In this document: positions 21,555-32,873 of the stretch, piece by piece
Position numbering within the stretch: the first letter of the stretch is position 1
Layout of the letters: the number at the start of each line of letters is the position of its first letter
Origin: Xylona heveae TC161
Lineage: Eukaryota > Ascomycota > Xylonomycetes > Xylonales > Xylonaceae
Direction of reading: 5' to 3'
Assembly (NCBI RefSeq): GCF_001619985.1
Contig: NW_017264196.1
Location: forward strand, 1,612,001 to 1,676,000
DNA: 64,000 nt
Made by a program: the position numbers and the translations under genes
The notes under the pieces: generated by a model
Told to the model about the DNA's origin: nothing
The model's input: only the letters and a program-made list of their open reading frames with translations
Database searches by the model: none

Positions 21555-24500
21555 TGTTGAGCTCGCCGCCTGGGTGCCATGGCTACGCCAACACGATCCA
21601 TTGGCGAAGAGGTGACCCACAGTCAGCCACGGCGAGAGATGTGGGAGTGGAGCATATCGATGGGGGTTTCTCAGCGAGAAAACTCGAGAGCCAACATGGC
21701 GTAATGGCGGCATGTAGATCTGGATATTTGGAATTTTGCTTGAATTACTCCTCTGCTGCAAACACGTGAAATTGACGGGATTCGTCGCCAAATGAAAACG
21801 GGCGGGGAAAACGTCCGGACAATAATAAACTTTGTGATCTAGGATAAACACTGGAGACTATGGGTGGAAGCGGTGCAGGTAAGGAACAGAAAACAACATT
21901 TCGACTCGCACAAGGACCAGCCATGGCAAACGCCACATTGAAGTGCAGGCTGGTTCTGGAACGCGCAATAATATGGGTCGGTAGCAGCACAGAGTGTACG
22001 ACGGGTACATCGAATCAGTACACACACACTCCATTGCATCGTCGCAGCAGCAACGCCCTGCAGCAGAATTATTACAAGGATGCGAGAGGGAAAAAAATGA
22101 CAAGGCGACCCTGCATTTCACGCGCATCACGGCATCAATGATCCCTATCTCTCTCTGTTTGAAAGGGGCTCAGTTGCGCTCATCTGTATTAATGCCTATC
22201 ACATTTGCTTTGGACAACTGCTGACGTTCCCAGATGGTCGTCCGTCCATTACCGCCGTGGGAAAACCCGGTACTGGAAGAACTGCAGAGACCACCGACTT
22301 ACTCAAAATCCAATACCGTTCTCAGCTCAAAGCCCGTTTTTCATCTGCTCTGCCATCCCATGCTGATAATCACCATATCGTGGACCAATTATCATCTGGG
22401 GATTTTTGCCCCATCCCACCACCAAAAGTAGGACCCACAGGTGAAGCCATGGGCCGGCAAAAGCACTAAATTTTGCATGGGGAAAGAAACGAGCGCCCGA
22501 CCCAGAAGCGCCATTACAGGACTCGTACTACAGCGATGTCAATCCGCCCTTTATCTGGCTTACTTTTGGAGTACCTTTAAGGAGCTAGAAATGCTCTCTT
22601 CCCTCTATGTGAAAAAAAAAACGGTAGAAGTTCTTTTAGTTGAAGATGAGTTCTCTCTCTCACACTTGTGTGGGTGTATGCTTCCTCCAGCCTCTTGGGC
22701 GGCAGAGAACCGTAGGAGAGCGGGGGGGACGAGGGGAGGGGTGCGGTTGGTCCGAGTGACCAAAAATGTTTAGTCTCGTCCTGGTCCCTGAGCGATCTCT
22801 CGGCCTTCCCACGTCCTAAGTGACTTGCGCCGACTCCGCGCCGCCATACCGCGAATGACGCGCTCACTCGGCGCATTACGAAGTCGACAACCCCAACTGG
22901 GGATGTTGACAGCCACAATGGGAAATTGGTAACCTTGGATACTCCTTTGCCCTTGCCGACCTTGGAAGCGGACAACAAACTTTAAAAGTATGTGGAGAGC
23001 AAGTTCTTTTCAATTACGAATGACACTAAAGTTGACATTGAGGAAGAATAACGAATGGGGAAAATAATTTGATCGATAGTTGAGATGTTGCCATCGCTGT
23101 AATACCAAGGAAACGGTGTGATCATCTGTCAGTTTTTTGTACTCCTGAATGCATTCCCTATTGGTGTGCCAATTTGCACGCTGGGCGTGGGCGATCGGAA
23201 GCTCTCTGCCGAGGCCAAGTGAGACGGTCAGAAGCGTTGTCAGTCGGCGCAGTTGATCTCAGGGCTTCATGCATGATCGGATCAAAATAGCGACGAGGTA
23301 TCTCCGTTGTAAAGGAGTAAGTGATCGACACCAGTAAGCATCCACCGTTTAGTGTCGTATGTGTCTTGCGAACTGTCCTCGCATAAGTGGCACGAAAGAC
23401 GCATATGGAAGTAATTAAATCTCTGGTGCCTGGGGAATTTTGCGAAAGGGATCGAGGATCCCCCCGACTGGCCCGCTTCCACGCTGCTCGCAAGTCCGGC
23501 TGAGGCGGATTGACTAGGAACAACCCTCCAGGCTCACTCACCCCTACCACTTAGTGTAGCTTCGGTACGAGAAGATAAGTGTTTTGATTGCCGTACTTCG
23601 TACAGTCAGTCTTCTACTCTACGAAATTTTATTCCCCCGGTTCTCGAGTGATGATTGATATTCACTTTTAGGGTCATTTGTGGACAAGAGGCAGTGCTAT
23701 CCCCTAAAAATTCCTCCTTGGCATAGACTCGTATGATGAGGGTCAACGTCAGCTCCCGCTTCGTGGTGTTTTTTTCTTTTTTTTCCCCTTAGATAGTTAC
23801 CTTATTTTTGGCCTCCTCAACATAGAGTAGTCTCTAAATTGAGTTTTGTCACAAACGTCCAAAGGAAACTAAACGGCCGAAACGTGGACCGTGAGACTTG
23901 AGAAGGCGTCAGGGCAAATGGACGGGAGCAGAGAATGGGTGTCCTACTGTACTCGTCTGCGAGGCTGGGTGTGCAAAAGAGGATCTAATTTACTCCTAGA
24001 GGTTTGGGGACATGGAAGGTGGGTGCGGCTAAGACCGAAATTGGGCCAAACCTATCAAAGCGCAAGTGTCCAATCTGATCTGGTCATTTGCCCAATCATC
24101 GTTTCCCTTTCGCTTTCGTTCCCTCATCCGACCGAAAGTGAAAAGAGACTAACTAGGAGGATCCGAAAAGGTACTTTCGTCCTTTCCGTATCTGCTCATC
24201 ACCTCTCGAACTACCCTCCATTTCCTCCTTCGTCCCCTTCTCATCCTCTTCCCTCCCCCCAATCCTACCTCCAAGATCTACATCTTGTGAACGCCTCGAA
24301 GAACCATTCGAATGGTCTTCGTACACTCAAGGCCCGGTGCCAACAGACATTGACAAAGCTGTTTGGTATTGACGGCCGTCCATTCCTTTTTGTTACACTC
24401 TTTTCAACTGCATCTCAATATTCACTTTTGAAACTTACGTGCGCCAATCTTTAATTTTATTGTAGGTTCACACCTGGTTCACCTGCTCAATGATAGCGCT

Positions 24501-24768
24501 AGGATACTTATATGATTCTCAACAGCAACCTATCTATATTCTGCTTTCATCTATCTCCTCTGCACTGTCGCCATAGCCATTGAAACATCACCCTTTCTCC
24601 GCACGACATCGTCCCAATTATCTATCGACTTTTCCCAGGACGTCGAGTTGGATCGCCTACTTCAGATCTGTGGAACATATCTTTTCTTTGGCAGCTGTAC
24701 ATACGTGCTATAATTCTTCTTCATTCTCAACTTGCAGACCCGTTCTCAAGACGCCGAACACGAAAAAA
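21555..24768. other. long upstream region and leader of the 24769 gene
   Basis: A 3.2-kb gap. From about 23760 the plus strand is strongly pyrimidine-rich (runs of T and CT at 23768-23790, 24100-24260 and 24540-24610), as in the leaders of highly expressed fungal genes. Frames at 22577-22978 and 23891-24454 show no family resemblance and low-complexity composition. No RNA gene was recognised. Confidence 0.35.
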
Positions 24769-27438
24769 ATGGCCGAGGTTTCGCTGGCGAGACAGCAGGC
24801 TTACTCGGCTTTGCACGATGGCGGTTCAAGGCTCGAAGGCCAATTTCCCGCAGATTCGATTGTCTCCCCACCGGCACCCAATCCACCTTTCGTTTTTCCA
24901 GCCCGTGACGATAGACTCAGCATCGAAGACACGCGTCCATTCTCTTACAATGCTCTCCGACCGTCGGAGAATATCGCATCACAGATACCGAATCGAAGCT
25001 CCATGGGTGCTGTACCCGATTTTGTATTTCATCCTTCGCCATCTCAACCAGCAAGGCCCAGCACGAGCGATACTCTTCAGGCTCCAAATCTCGGCGTGCC
25101 TATACCGTCGAGACCTGGTGGCCATCGTCGCAGCGGTAGTGAATTCATTGGCGTCAATGGACCTGGTGGTCTGTTAAGTGCAAGCCCTACCGGGGGAATG
25201 AACTCATTCTCACTTCCTGCTCCCCCTGCAAGGCCCACAGCCGGAAAGCGTGGTCATGCTCACCGCCGATCTGGTGCAATCTCTTGTCATGACCTCTCCT
25301 CGCTGGCCCTAAAGCCAACAGACTCGAATATTGATAACCGAGCGGGAAGCGCTCCAACTACACCCTCAGGCCTTGATGCCAACAAATCTTTCGAAACATG
25401 CCAACCCTTCTCTTTCCCGCAAGCTCAGCCGACCGTCCCCACCCCGGATCGGCCATCGAGCCCAACGGCCGGCCCTCAACAGCAGCGCGCACGCGTAGGC
25501 TTTTCGGATACCCTAGAGTACATCCCGCGGCCTCCTTCGACTGTGTCTTCAGAGGCCTCGAGTACCCTGTCTCCCAGGTTCAGTCATTCTGTTTCTGGAA
25601 GCTGCTCTTCGCAAGTCCTTGGGAGCATGGGCTCGCCTCGATCGAAAGCAGGACGCTCTTCTCCTCAGGCACAGGCTAGTGACATCTCCACCTCCCACAA
25701 TAATGACAGGCTCGCAAATAACTTGAGCAACTCTCCTACGATGAGCTCTTCCAACTCATCACCTCGTCTTGGACGGCCGGCAACTCCTCGATTTACGACA
25801 AGCGATATGCAGGAGGATAATGGTTCAGGCAACGCATCACAACAGACTCCCGCGACTGCAACAGCACCAGAGCTCATCTTGCTTCCGTCGCCCCCAGAAT
25901 CACCTTTACCCAGCCCGTCGAGTGAGCCCGAGGATGAAGCCATGGATGAATCAATGTCATACCGCGATTCCAAGGTGCAAAAGAAGGAAAAGAGGGTGAA
26001 GTCGTGGGCAGGATCCATTCTACCTCGCAAATCCCGTCACCGAGACCAGAAGCTTAAGCCATCAGATGAACCGATTGAGGCTCCATCGATCTTGAGCTAC
26101 GATTTGTCGGAACCTCCCACTGGGGTCATTTCAGAATCTCTAAATGAGGAATATACTTATTCGAATTGGAAGCCCAAAGAGATCCCTTCGAGCAGTTCAG
26201 ATGCCATGAGCCCCATTATCGATTTGGATGCTGCACTCGGTCCATTCAAGAGCCCAGGCGACGATCTTGGCCCCGAATTTCGTAGACCTCTGAATGGTGG
26301 TTTCCAAGTTGCGAAGAGGCGAATGCACAGCAGTGGCAAGACAGGAGGGTTTACTGGGCCAGGAATGCATTATCATCGACGTGCCGAAAGTGCACCTGAG
26401 ATGGTTGCTTTCGACTTCAATCGGTCTGAATTGGATCATACAGGTTCAACAATGCAAGATGTTTTTGAGGAGGATGAAGAGACGGACGAAGGTGAAGGCT
26501 CTAGCAACACTCGCTCCGTCTCTAGCCCTGTCACTGAGGAGAAATCCGAGGAGAAGGGGCTAGGGATCGATCTTGACGTGGACACTGCAACCGACGTTGC
26601 AAACACTCCCGCTGAGCCTGTTTCCCCACTTAGCAAACCACAGCCGGCCTATCATTCTGCTGATGATCCGATTGACCTGAACGAAGGGACAATACTGGAG
26701 AGCGAAGCCATACCCTCTGCCACTCCGCTGTATGATGAGGAGGGCTTCAATGAGGTTGGTCTCTCAGAGACTCCCGGTCAGTTCGAGTCTACTAGACCAT
26801 CACCGTTTCGAGAATCTGCAAGCCGACATCGAATCGGGGTGTCACTTGAGACTGGCCAAATCAGAGAAGGTGCGCGTTCTGTTTCTGTGCCCGAGCGGCT
26901 CGGTCTTCCGATGCCCAGTGCTCCATTTCTCGCGCCAGAAACGCCTTCATCGATTTCAAGCTTTTCTCGCCGGTCTTTTGACCAGCAGTCTGCCAATTTC
27001 GATGTTTCTCGCCATGGCACTGCGGCATCATCTGTTGCCGAATGTACTACATTGAGCTCACTAGTTTTGGGAGAACCCGGTCCGGAATTTTGCTCATCGA
27101 TAGATGATGTACCTTCACTTACAAATAGTGATTCTACTATGGCAAGCGCACTTCAAGGCCAGCTTCCCGGAAGTGCCCACTCAGGCCGTTGTGGCGAACG
27201 CTCCGTTTCGATTTCTTCGAGCAAAACTGGTGGGCATTCTCGACTTTCGCTCGGTCGTAAGCGTTCGAGCCTTGCCAGTCTGTCGAAACTCGTCAGTCGG
27301 TCTTCTTTTGAGAGAAGCAAACTTTCTCTTGAAACCAGAGAACATTCCGGCAACGTCGAGAGTTCAAAGAGCGGAAAATCGAGACGATTCAGTCGCATGA
27401 TGTCGTTTTGGAAGCCCAAGGAAGCCAGTGCATTGTGA
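24769..27438 (+). CDS. proline/serine-rich protein ('cell wall proline rich protein' type)
   Basis: The start MAEVSLARQQAYSAL at 24769 is chosen because the residues before it in the same frame (from 24580) look like leader. The product has 889 residues and no intron. It is rich in Ser and Pro and mostly disordered, with no signal peptide or membrane span. Conserved blocks are GGHRRSGSEFIGVNG, GKRGHAHRRSGAISCHDLSSL, KRVKSWAGSILPRKSRHR and a basic C-terminus SRRFSRMMSFWKPKE. Many RRxS and SP sites suggest phosphorylation. I recall Aspergillus homologues named 'cell wall proline rich protein', but the sequence itself suggests an intracellular regulator, so the name should not be read as a function. 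Confidence 0.8.
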   Translation: MAEVSLARQQAYSALHDGGSRLEGQFPADSIVSPPAPNPPFVFPARDDRLSIEDTRPFSYNALRPSENIASQIPNRSSMGAVPDFVFHPSPSQPARPSTSDTLQAPNLGVPIPSRPGGHRRSGSEFIGVNGPGGLLSASPTGGMNSFSLPAPPARPTAGKRGHAHRRSGAISCHDLSSLALKPTDSNIDNRAGSAPTTPSGLDANKSFETCQPFSFPQAQPTVPTPDRPSSPTAGPQQQRARVGFSDTLEYIPRPPSTVSSEASSTLSPRFSHSVSGSCSSQVLGSMGSPRSKAGRSSPQAQASDISTSHNNDRLANNLSNSPTMSSSNSSPRLGRPATPRFTTSDMQEDNGSGNASQQTPATATAPELILLPSPPESPLPSPSSEPEDEAMDESMSYRDSKVQKKEKRVKSWAGSILPRKSRHRDQKLKPSDEPIEAPSILSYDLSEPPTGVISESLNEEYTYSNWKPKEIPSSSSDAMSPIIDLDAALGPFKSPGDDLGPEFRRPLNGGFQVAKRRMHSSGKTGGFTGPGMHYHRRAESAPEMVAFDFNRSELDHTGSTMQDVFEEDEETDEGEGSSNTRSVSSPVTEEKSEEKGLGIDLDVDTATDVANTPAEPVSPLSKPQPAYHSADDPIDLNEGTILESEAIPSATPLYDEEGFNEVGLSETPGQFESTRPSPFRESASRHRIGVSLETGQIREGARSVSVPERLGLPMPSAPFLAPETPSSISSFSRRSFDQQSANFDVSRHGTAASSVAECTTLSSLVLGEPGPEFCSSIDDVPSLTNSDSTMASALQGQLPGSAHSGRCGERSVSISSSKTGGHSRLSLGRKRSSLASLSKLVSRSSFERSKLSLETREHSGNVESSKSGKSRRFSRMMSFWKPKEASAL

Positions 27439-28970
27439 GCGCCTCGCCAGAGGGACAATTTCGCAATGTCCTCGAGAGAGTGTGCATTCGATGTTTTCGG
27501 CTTGTTCTTTTTTTGGCAACATGCAAACTCTTATATAAAAGGCTGCTAGTTCCAGGGCTTCTCAAACTGTTGATGGAATAATATGAAGAAACGGATTTGA
27601 ATTATTGGCGATTTTTTCTTTTGCTCATTTTCTCCCTTTGGAATTTGAAAATAAATTTCAAAACATTTTGCTCATGCATATTGGCCTTGTTCGGCCATTC
27701 CTCGCTTTTGAGCAGCGCCTATGAAAGCCCTGCTCATGCCTGGTCCGTTGCGACTGCATAGCTTGCTTGATACCGTTGGCCTTCTTTTCACCTCGACTTG
27801 ACTCTATCAATCATAGGATCAGGCTTGTTATTTTGCTTCTTCTTGGTTCCTCAGCGATCACTTGGCAGCGTTGCCAATCGAGGATTGCACACAAAGTTCT
27901 ATTGGCTATCATTTCGTCTTCACTCCGCGACATGGTTCGCTGTTTCTTTGCATTAGTCGTGAGGGGCGTTTTCTCTTTTTTTTTTTTTTTTTAATCCGGG
28001 ACGCTTTTTGCCTGGCCCGAACTTTTATTTTCGTTTTACCTTTTTTGGGCCGGTGTATTCATGAACTTCAAGCATCTAAAGGAGATTACCATTTGGAGAA
28101 GACGTCCAAGTTTTTTCTAGAAAATCTCAATTGCGAATATTAAATGACAGAATATTTCGAAATTTCTCTTCCATTGCTGTAGTGACCAATTGATACTTCG
28201 GCTTCCTAGTGCAGGTGATTCTGTGTTACGTATGGATCTGGATATATGACTTGGATATATGCATGTGTTATTCAGCGGGCGCATCTGTTGCACCACAGCT
28301 GGCTGTGCATGCATTTTCTGCAATCTGTATCTATACACTATTGTATGCAAAATTTGATTCGCGTTTGAAGCTGATTGTGAACCAAGCCGAGCTTGCATGC
28401 TTGTTAAGAGGGCAAGGGATGTCGTTCTCAAATATCATGTATTTATAGCACCATAAAACACCAAATCATCCACAGCATTGCCCACTCAGGACCAAGCTGA
28501 AAATTTTCTCAAATCGTCTTGAATATCACCGTTGTCGCTGGTCAGGTTCTGCACGACATAGTCAGATACAACTTTGGACTTTAGCTGGAGCGTTAATGCT
28601 CGCGATGGCATACCCTCCGTGTCGCCGTACTGTCACAGTATTCAGTTAAGTCTCGGCCCCCCGGCTCTTCCCGCAACTAGGTCACATTTTCCGACGCTTT
28701 GGCAGCTTCCCCCGAGCGCCCATCAACGCTATCAAGAGCGATAGGGTCAGTAATCGAACTGGCCGCATGATCTCTCTTCATAATTCGGTTCTTTCCTAGG
28801 AATCAACAATCTCATGCATCCTTGCGCTCTGGATCGGATTGAACCTATATTTTGCTTTTAGCTCGGACCATTTCATATCGTTAGTACATCAGACGCAACC
28901 AACGATTGAAATAAAATTCTACTCGCGATAACCGGTTCTATCTTCCCTATACATCAACAATTCAAAAAAA
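27439..28970. other. intergenic, no gene seen
   Basis: 3' flank of the 24769 gene and upstream region of PEX4. AT-rich with a 17-base T run at 27976-27992. Short frames only. Confidence 0.4.
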
Positions 28971-30174
28971 ATGTCCTCTTCGCACGGCGCGGCAAAGCGC
29001 CTCCTCCAGGAACTCAAGTTTTACAGCCAAGACCCTAATGACGCGCTGATCAGTCTGGGCCCTGTCAGCGATGACCAGTTGTTTCATTGGGAGGCTGTCA
29101 TGAAGGGAGTCAATGGGACTGCGTATGAAGGTATGTCTTTTTATATTCCCATTTGCTTTTATTTCTGTTTTCTTCGAAGCCTGATATCGCCCCACTTCAT
29201 TTTTTTCATATGCTGCCTCGGTCAAAAGTTGAAAAACCGACTGCTTTCATTTATTTATCAAAGAGAGTGAAAATGGATGCTGTCCCTACTGTTTATTGAT
29301 ATGAGTTTACCTTTTGAAAATGGCGCATGTGAATCAGAAGAAACAAAGCGGACTACAAGAAGGAACAATCTGTGTTTTGGAGAATTTTTTCCTTTGCTAA
29401 CTTATTCGACGATTATAGGCGGTCTGTGGAAACTCGATATTCGAGTGCCAGAGAATTACCCTCTTGCGCCGCCCGAAGTCAAGTTTGTCACTCCCATTTG
29501 CCATCCGAATGTCCATTTCAAGGTGAGTCTTCGACAGTAATTTTGTGTGTTGCATGCTACGATTGTTTTTTTTGCTATAAGTATTCTGTTTTTGTGTATT
29601 TCTGGTACATACGACCATAGACTGAGGAGAACTGGGCATCCCGTCCGCTCTGCCATACATAAGCCTCAGATCGGCGGACTAGTAGTTGGGTCGGTGACGA
29701 CCAGCGAATCCCCGCTGTTGTATGTTTTTTTGTTCTCTTTTTTTTTTTAATTCCCACACACCAGCAAATATAATTTTTTTTGTTATAGATTGATATATTT
29801 ATTTAGCGCATGGATTTTTTTTTTTCTTAATTTCATTGAAACCAAAATTTACATTACCACACTTTTTCTTTATAGTCAATTTTCGTTAAATTGACGATTT
29901 TCGAGAAAAAGCAACACTGGTATACACGGATCTATGCTCTGAATCTGCTGACACTGCCAAGACTGGCGAAATTTGTCTAGATCTGTTCAAAAGTTCCTGG
30001 AGTCCTGCATACACCATTACTCAAACGCTTACGAGTGTGCACCATCTTCTCAGCGACCCAGAGCCAGATAGTCCATTGAACGTGGACATCGCTCAACTTC
30101 TGCGAGCAGGCGACAAGCTTGGTGCAGATAGTCTAGTACGATACTACACAAGAGAATTTCGGTATAAGAACTAG
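28971..30174 (+). CDS. PEX4: peroxisomal ubiquitin-conjugating enzyme E2 (peroxin 4)
   Basis: Exons 28971-29130, 29419-29522 and 29962-30174 give 158 residues with consistent phases (1, then 0). The UBC fold has GGLWKLDIRVPENYPLAPPE, the HPN motif at residues 82-84 (CHPNVHFK) and the active cysteine Cys93 in TGEICLDLF. SSWSPAYTITQTL and DPEPDSPLNVD are typical of Pex4. On the peroxisome membrane, anchored by Pex22, Pex4 monoubiquitinates the PTS receptor cysteine so that the receptor can be pulled back to the cytosol. Its substrate PEX5 lies 10 kb downstream on the same strand. Oddity: intron 1 is 288 bp and intron 2 is 439 bp, long for this window; intron 2 contains a complete 5S rRNA gene. 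Confidence 0.93.
29576..29583 (+). promoter_or_regulatory. TATA-like element of the 5S gene
   Basis: TATAAGTA begins 31 bp before the 5S start. Neurospora 5S genes are known to need a TATA element about 29 bp upstream besides the internal boxes, so the spacing fits. Motif and position only. Confidence 0.55.
29607..29725 (+). rRNA. 5S ribosomal RNA (in PEX4 intron 2)
   Basis: A 119-nt unit beginning ACATACGACCATAG and ending GCTGTTGTATGT, the ends of Ascomycota 5S rRNA. The conserved strings CCCGTCCGCTC, TAGTAGTTGGG and ACCAGCGAATCCC are in place. The ends pair (positions 1-6 with 114-119). Helix II is CTGAGG (16-21) with CCTCAG (58-63), helix III GGCA (29-32) with TGCC (45-48), helix V GGTC (83-86) with GACC (93-96), helix IV GCGG (68-71) with CCGC (106-109). 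Several pairs differ from the usual fungal sequence on both sides, so pairing is kept by compensating changes. A T7 run follows and a TATA-like box precedes. 5S genes are dispersed in many Pezizomycotina; lying inside a protein-gene intron in the same sense is unusual. Confidence 0.93.
29725..29731 (+). terminator. RNA polymerase III terminator (T7)
   Basis: A run of seven T starts at the last base of the 5S unit, the usual Pol III stop signal. A longer T run follows at about 29739-29748. Confidence 0.7.
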
Positions 30175-30448
30175 AACGCTTGGAGGGGATTAGGGGTTTA
30201 TACTGCAGCATGTTTCAGTGATTCGAAGCGTGGCGTTGGAGGTCTTGTATAGCATTTTATTCATTACGCATACAACATTCGTTATAATTTGGTATAGTGA
30301 GACAGCAAGCAATCTTAGACGGTGCATAGCAAATACCTTCGCTTTTCTGCCTCTCTTTTGTTTGCTTTTTTTTTTATTTCCCTTTCCTATTGTGAGCGAC
30401 CCTGTCAAACGGAAAGCTCCTTCAGGAGATGCAAGATGTAAGATGCAA

Positions 30449-31771
30449 CTAGTCGAATGGTAAGCGGCGAAGACTAGTGCCTCCCATTCGTTTTTTCATC
30501 TCCTGTGCGGCGCCAATGCTGCTAGGCACCTTGATACCGCAACAATCACCCCAGCCCGCTTGTTGATGTACGTGCTGATGCTGGCCATCTTGCGTGACGT
30601 CGGCTTCACAACATTCTGTCTCGCTGTCCTCACTTGCCATGCCCAACTCCTCTTCCGTACTCATCCCCTCTACAGCTGGGACAAGGGAGCCAAACATGAA
30701 GTGCTGCATGACCGGGAGCTTCTTGAGCACCTCGGCGACAAACATGCGGCGCATGCCACCCTCCACTTTCCCCCAGTTCTTCGCCGCCGAGATGTCGTCC
30801 AGCATGGGGCTGTGCCAGCGCAGACCCTCGACATTCTTTACGCTGTTCACAAACCCTACCTGGTCAAGGTAGAGGTAATCCTTGCCATACTCCTCAATAA
30901 CAATGGACTGATGGATCGACATGGGTCGAATATAAGGGTGGTGGAGCAACTGGGAAGCGCCAATGAGGAATGGAAGAAATTGGTAGTCGTCGAGACCCCA
31001 CACGCCGTGCGAGCCGGCAGGCTCGAGATAGTAAGTTGTTTGAATCTGCCGCATGAGGCGAAGATAGCGCGGGAAGACGCGGAGTGCGAGATCAGGTAGC
31101 GTAGATTCTGGAAGAAGACCAACTCGGTACAGGCAGAGCTGCCATACTATAAAGTTGAGCTCGTGGCCCGATCCATAGTCTATCCGTGTTCGGTTTCCAA
31201 AGGAGTGAAGCAGGTATGTAGACACTTCCTCGATCGCTGCAGGGTCTTCAATACCGAGCTTTCGGTGCCATCCTTGGAGTTCGTCGTGGAGCGCGTCAAG
31301 GAACACTCGGAAGCCTGGATTGCCAAATCGCGAACCACCTTGTTCTTCGGGCGGGCATTTATTGATGACTTCCTCCACTGAGTCTAGGACTCCCAAGATG
31401 CGCTCAACTTCTGGCACGAGCGGTTGCTTTTCGACTGTGGAGCGAGACGTGTCCCGGACGGAATCGCTTAGGTTAAATACAAAAGCGAGAAGAAGCTCAT
31501 AGGTGGATGACTGTAGAAAGAGGTCATGGTCCTTGTGAGACAGGATCCGTCTCGTAGGTTTAATGTATTTTCGAGCCTGGTTTTCGGCGGCTGAAGAAGG
31601 AGGTGGCAATGCGGGAGTCTCTGGCACAGGCAGCGGGTTTGCTGACGGGGTTTGCCGCCTTCGGGGAGTGAGTTTTGGAAGTTTTGAAACGAGCTTTTGA
31701 GGGAGTGGAGATATCTGTGAGGGTGAAGGAGATTTCGAGGAGTTCTGAGGTTTTGGAATTGCAGTAGCCAT
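30449..31771 (-). CDS. PP2A phosphatase activator (PTPA, peptidyl-prolyl isomerase)
   Basis: The frame is open from 32008, but the start MATAIPKPQNSS at 31771 is preferred because the longer frame would overlap the divergent RRP46 start at 31996. The product is then 440 residues. The N-terminal 70 residues are Pro/Ser-rich. The PTPA domain follows: TRRILSHKDHDLFLQS, DYGSGHELNFIVWQLCL, GSHGVWGLDDYQFLPFLIG and FGSLVPAVEG are family signatures. The C-terminal tail (AGWGDCCGIKVPSSIGAA) is typical of the Rrd1-like branch with a long C-terminus. PTPA helps fold and activate the catalytic subunit of PP2A. Which of the two yeast paralogues (RRD1 or RRD2) it matches best is judged from the tail, so RRD1 is only likely. 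Confidence 0.92.
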   Translation of the reverse strand: MATAIPKPQNSSKSPSPSQISPLPQKLVSKLPKLTPRRRQTPSANPLPVPETPALPPPSSAAENQARKYIKPTRRILSHKDHDLFLQSSTYELLLAFVFNLSDSVRDTSRSTVEKQPLVPEVERILGVLDSVEEVINKCPPEEQGGSRFGNPGFRVFLDALHDELQGWHRKLGIEDPAAIEEVSTYLLHSFGNRTRIDYGSGHELNFIVWQLCLYRVGLLPESTLPDLALRVFPRYLRLMRQIQTTYYLEPAGSHGVWGLDDYQFLPFLIGASQLLHHPYIRPMSIHQSIVIEEYGKDYLYLDQVGFVNSVKNVEGLRWHSPMLDDISAAKNWGKVEGGMRRMFVAEVLKKLPVMQHFMFGSLVPAVEGMSTEEELGMASEDSETECCEADVTQDGQHQHVHQQAGWGDCCGIKVPSSIGAAQEMKKRMGGTSLRRLPFD

Positions 31772-31995
31772 CATTTCACTGAGTATAGAAGTAGAGGTTT
31801 GATCAAAGTGCCTTTCTTGTACGATGACCATGTTATTGTAAGCAAGATGCCAGTGACGAGGTGGGGAGCTGGTTCTAGGACTAAAGGAGACCATCCCGGA
31901 AGAATACATAATCCGCTCCGGGAAGATTGTCGATTGTTTCAAGAAATTCCCAAGAGCAGCTGCAATACGCAGAACGAAGGAAAAACGGACGCAAA
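31772..31995. promoter_or_regulatory. divergent promoter of PTPA and RRP46
   Basis: 224 bp between two divergent start codons. No site stands out. Confidence 0.4.
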
Positions 31996-32873
31996 ATGAC
32001 CACAACAACAGCTCCCACTGCGACTGTCGCTCATTTGAATCGTGCAGACGGTTCTGCTACGTATAGCTGCAATGGATATTCTGTTGTTGGCGGTGTGAAT
32101 GGACCGGTCGAGGTACAAAGGCGGGATGAACTCCCTGAGGAAGCCGCCATTGAGATTATTGTCCGACCAGCGATCGGTGTTGGCAGTACGTTTTTGGACC
32201 ATCTATTAGATTTTACTGAATATTTTGAGACTAATTTTTGGGGCTAGCTACAAGAGAACGCCATCTAGAGTCAATTCTTCACTCCACGCTTCGTCATATT
32301 ATCCTCGTCCAGAACCATCCGCGGACTCTAATTCAAATCACTCTCCAAGTCCTCAGTACACCAGAGGGAGATGCTACCGCTACAAAGCCGGCACAAGCTG
32401 TTTCGGTATGTAGACTGTCTGGTCGTATCATTTTCTCAGTTTAACAGTTCCAGGATCTGCCTATCCTACCCGCATTGTTTCAGACGTCAATACTCGCTCT
32501 CATGTCGGCCGCGATCCCCTTAGGAAAGACTGTCACGTCGACCCTGGTCGCAGTATCGAGCTCAGACGAAATCATCGATAGCCCATCTGCGGCACAGCTT
32601 GCAGAAGCTGCTTCTACCCACGTGCTCGCTTTTTCATCCCACGGCGAGCTCTTAGTGAACGAAAGCGAAGGAAGCTTTTCTATAGAGACCTGGGAAAGAG
32701 TTTACGAGCAGGCTCAGCGCCTTTGCCGCGGAGAGGACAAGAAAGGGGCTGGCGCCATGGTAGACGGCAGCGAAATGGAGGTTGACCGGGCCGACTGTCT
32801 TGAGGATTTCGTTCGAGGGGTCATGCAAGAAAAGACAGTCAAAGAACAGGCATGGAAAGAGGGATTGAGATAG
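31996..32873 (+). CDS. RRP46: exosome core subunit Rrp46 (RNase PH-like)
   Basis: Exons 31996-32185, 32248-32405 and 32454-32873 (introns with GTACGT/CTAG and GTATGT/CCAG ends) give about 255 residues. The RNase PH fold is shown by NRADGSATYSCNGYSVVGGVNGPVE, EIIVRPAIGVG with TRERHLESILHSTLRHIIL, and a C-terminal half with LPALFQTSILALMSAAIPL. An alternative acceptor 9 bp upstream of 32454 would add two or three residues. Rrp46 is one of six ring subunits of the RNA exosome, which is catalytically inactive in the ring in fungi and works in nuclear and cytoplasmic RNA decay and rRNA processing. Confidence 0.9.

Noticed and set aside
23891-24454. 187-codon frame upstream of the proline/serine-rich gene
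   Set aside because: It lies in a pyrimidine-rich leader, has low-complexity composition and no recognisable domain.
29547-29750. Short protein frames on both strands in PEX4 intron 2
   Set aside because: The sequence is explained by the 5S rRNA gene.
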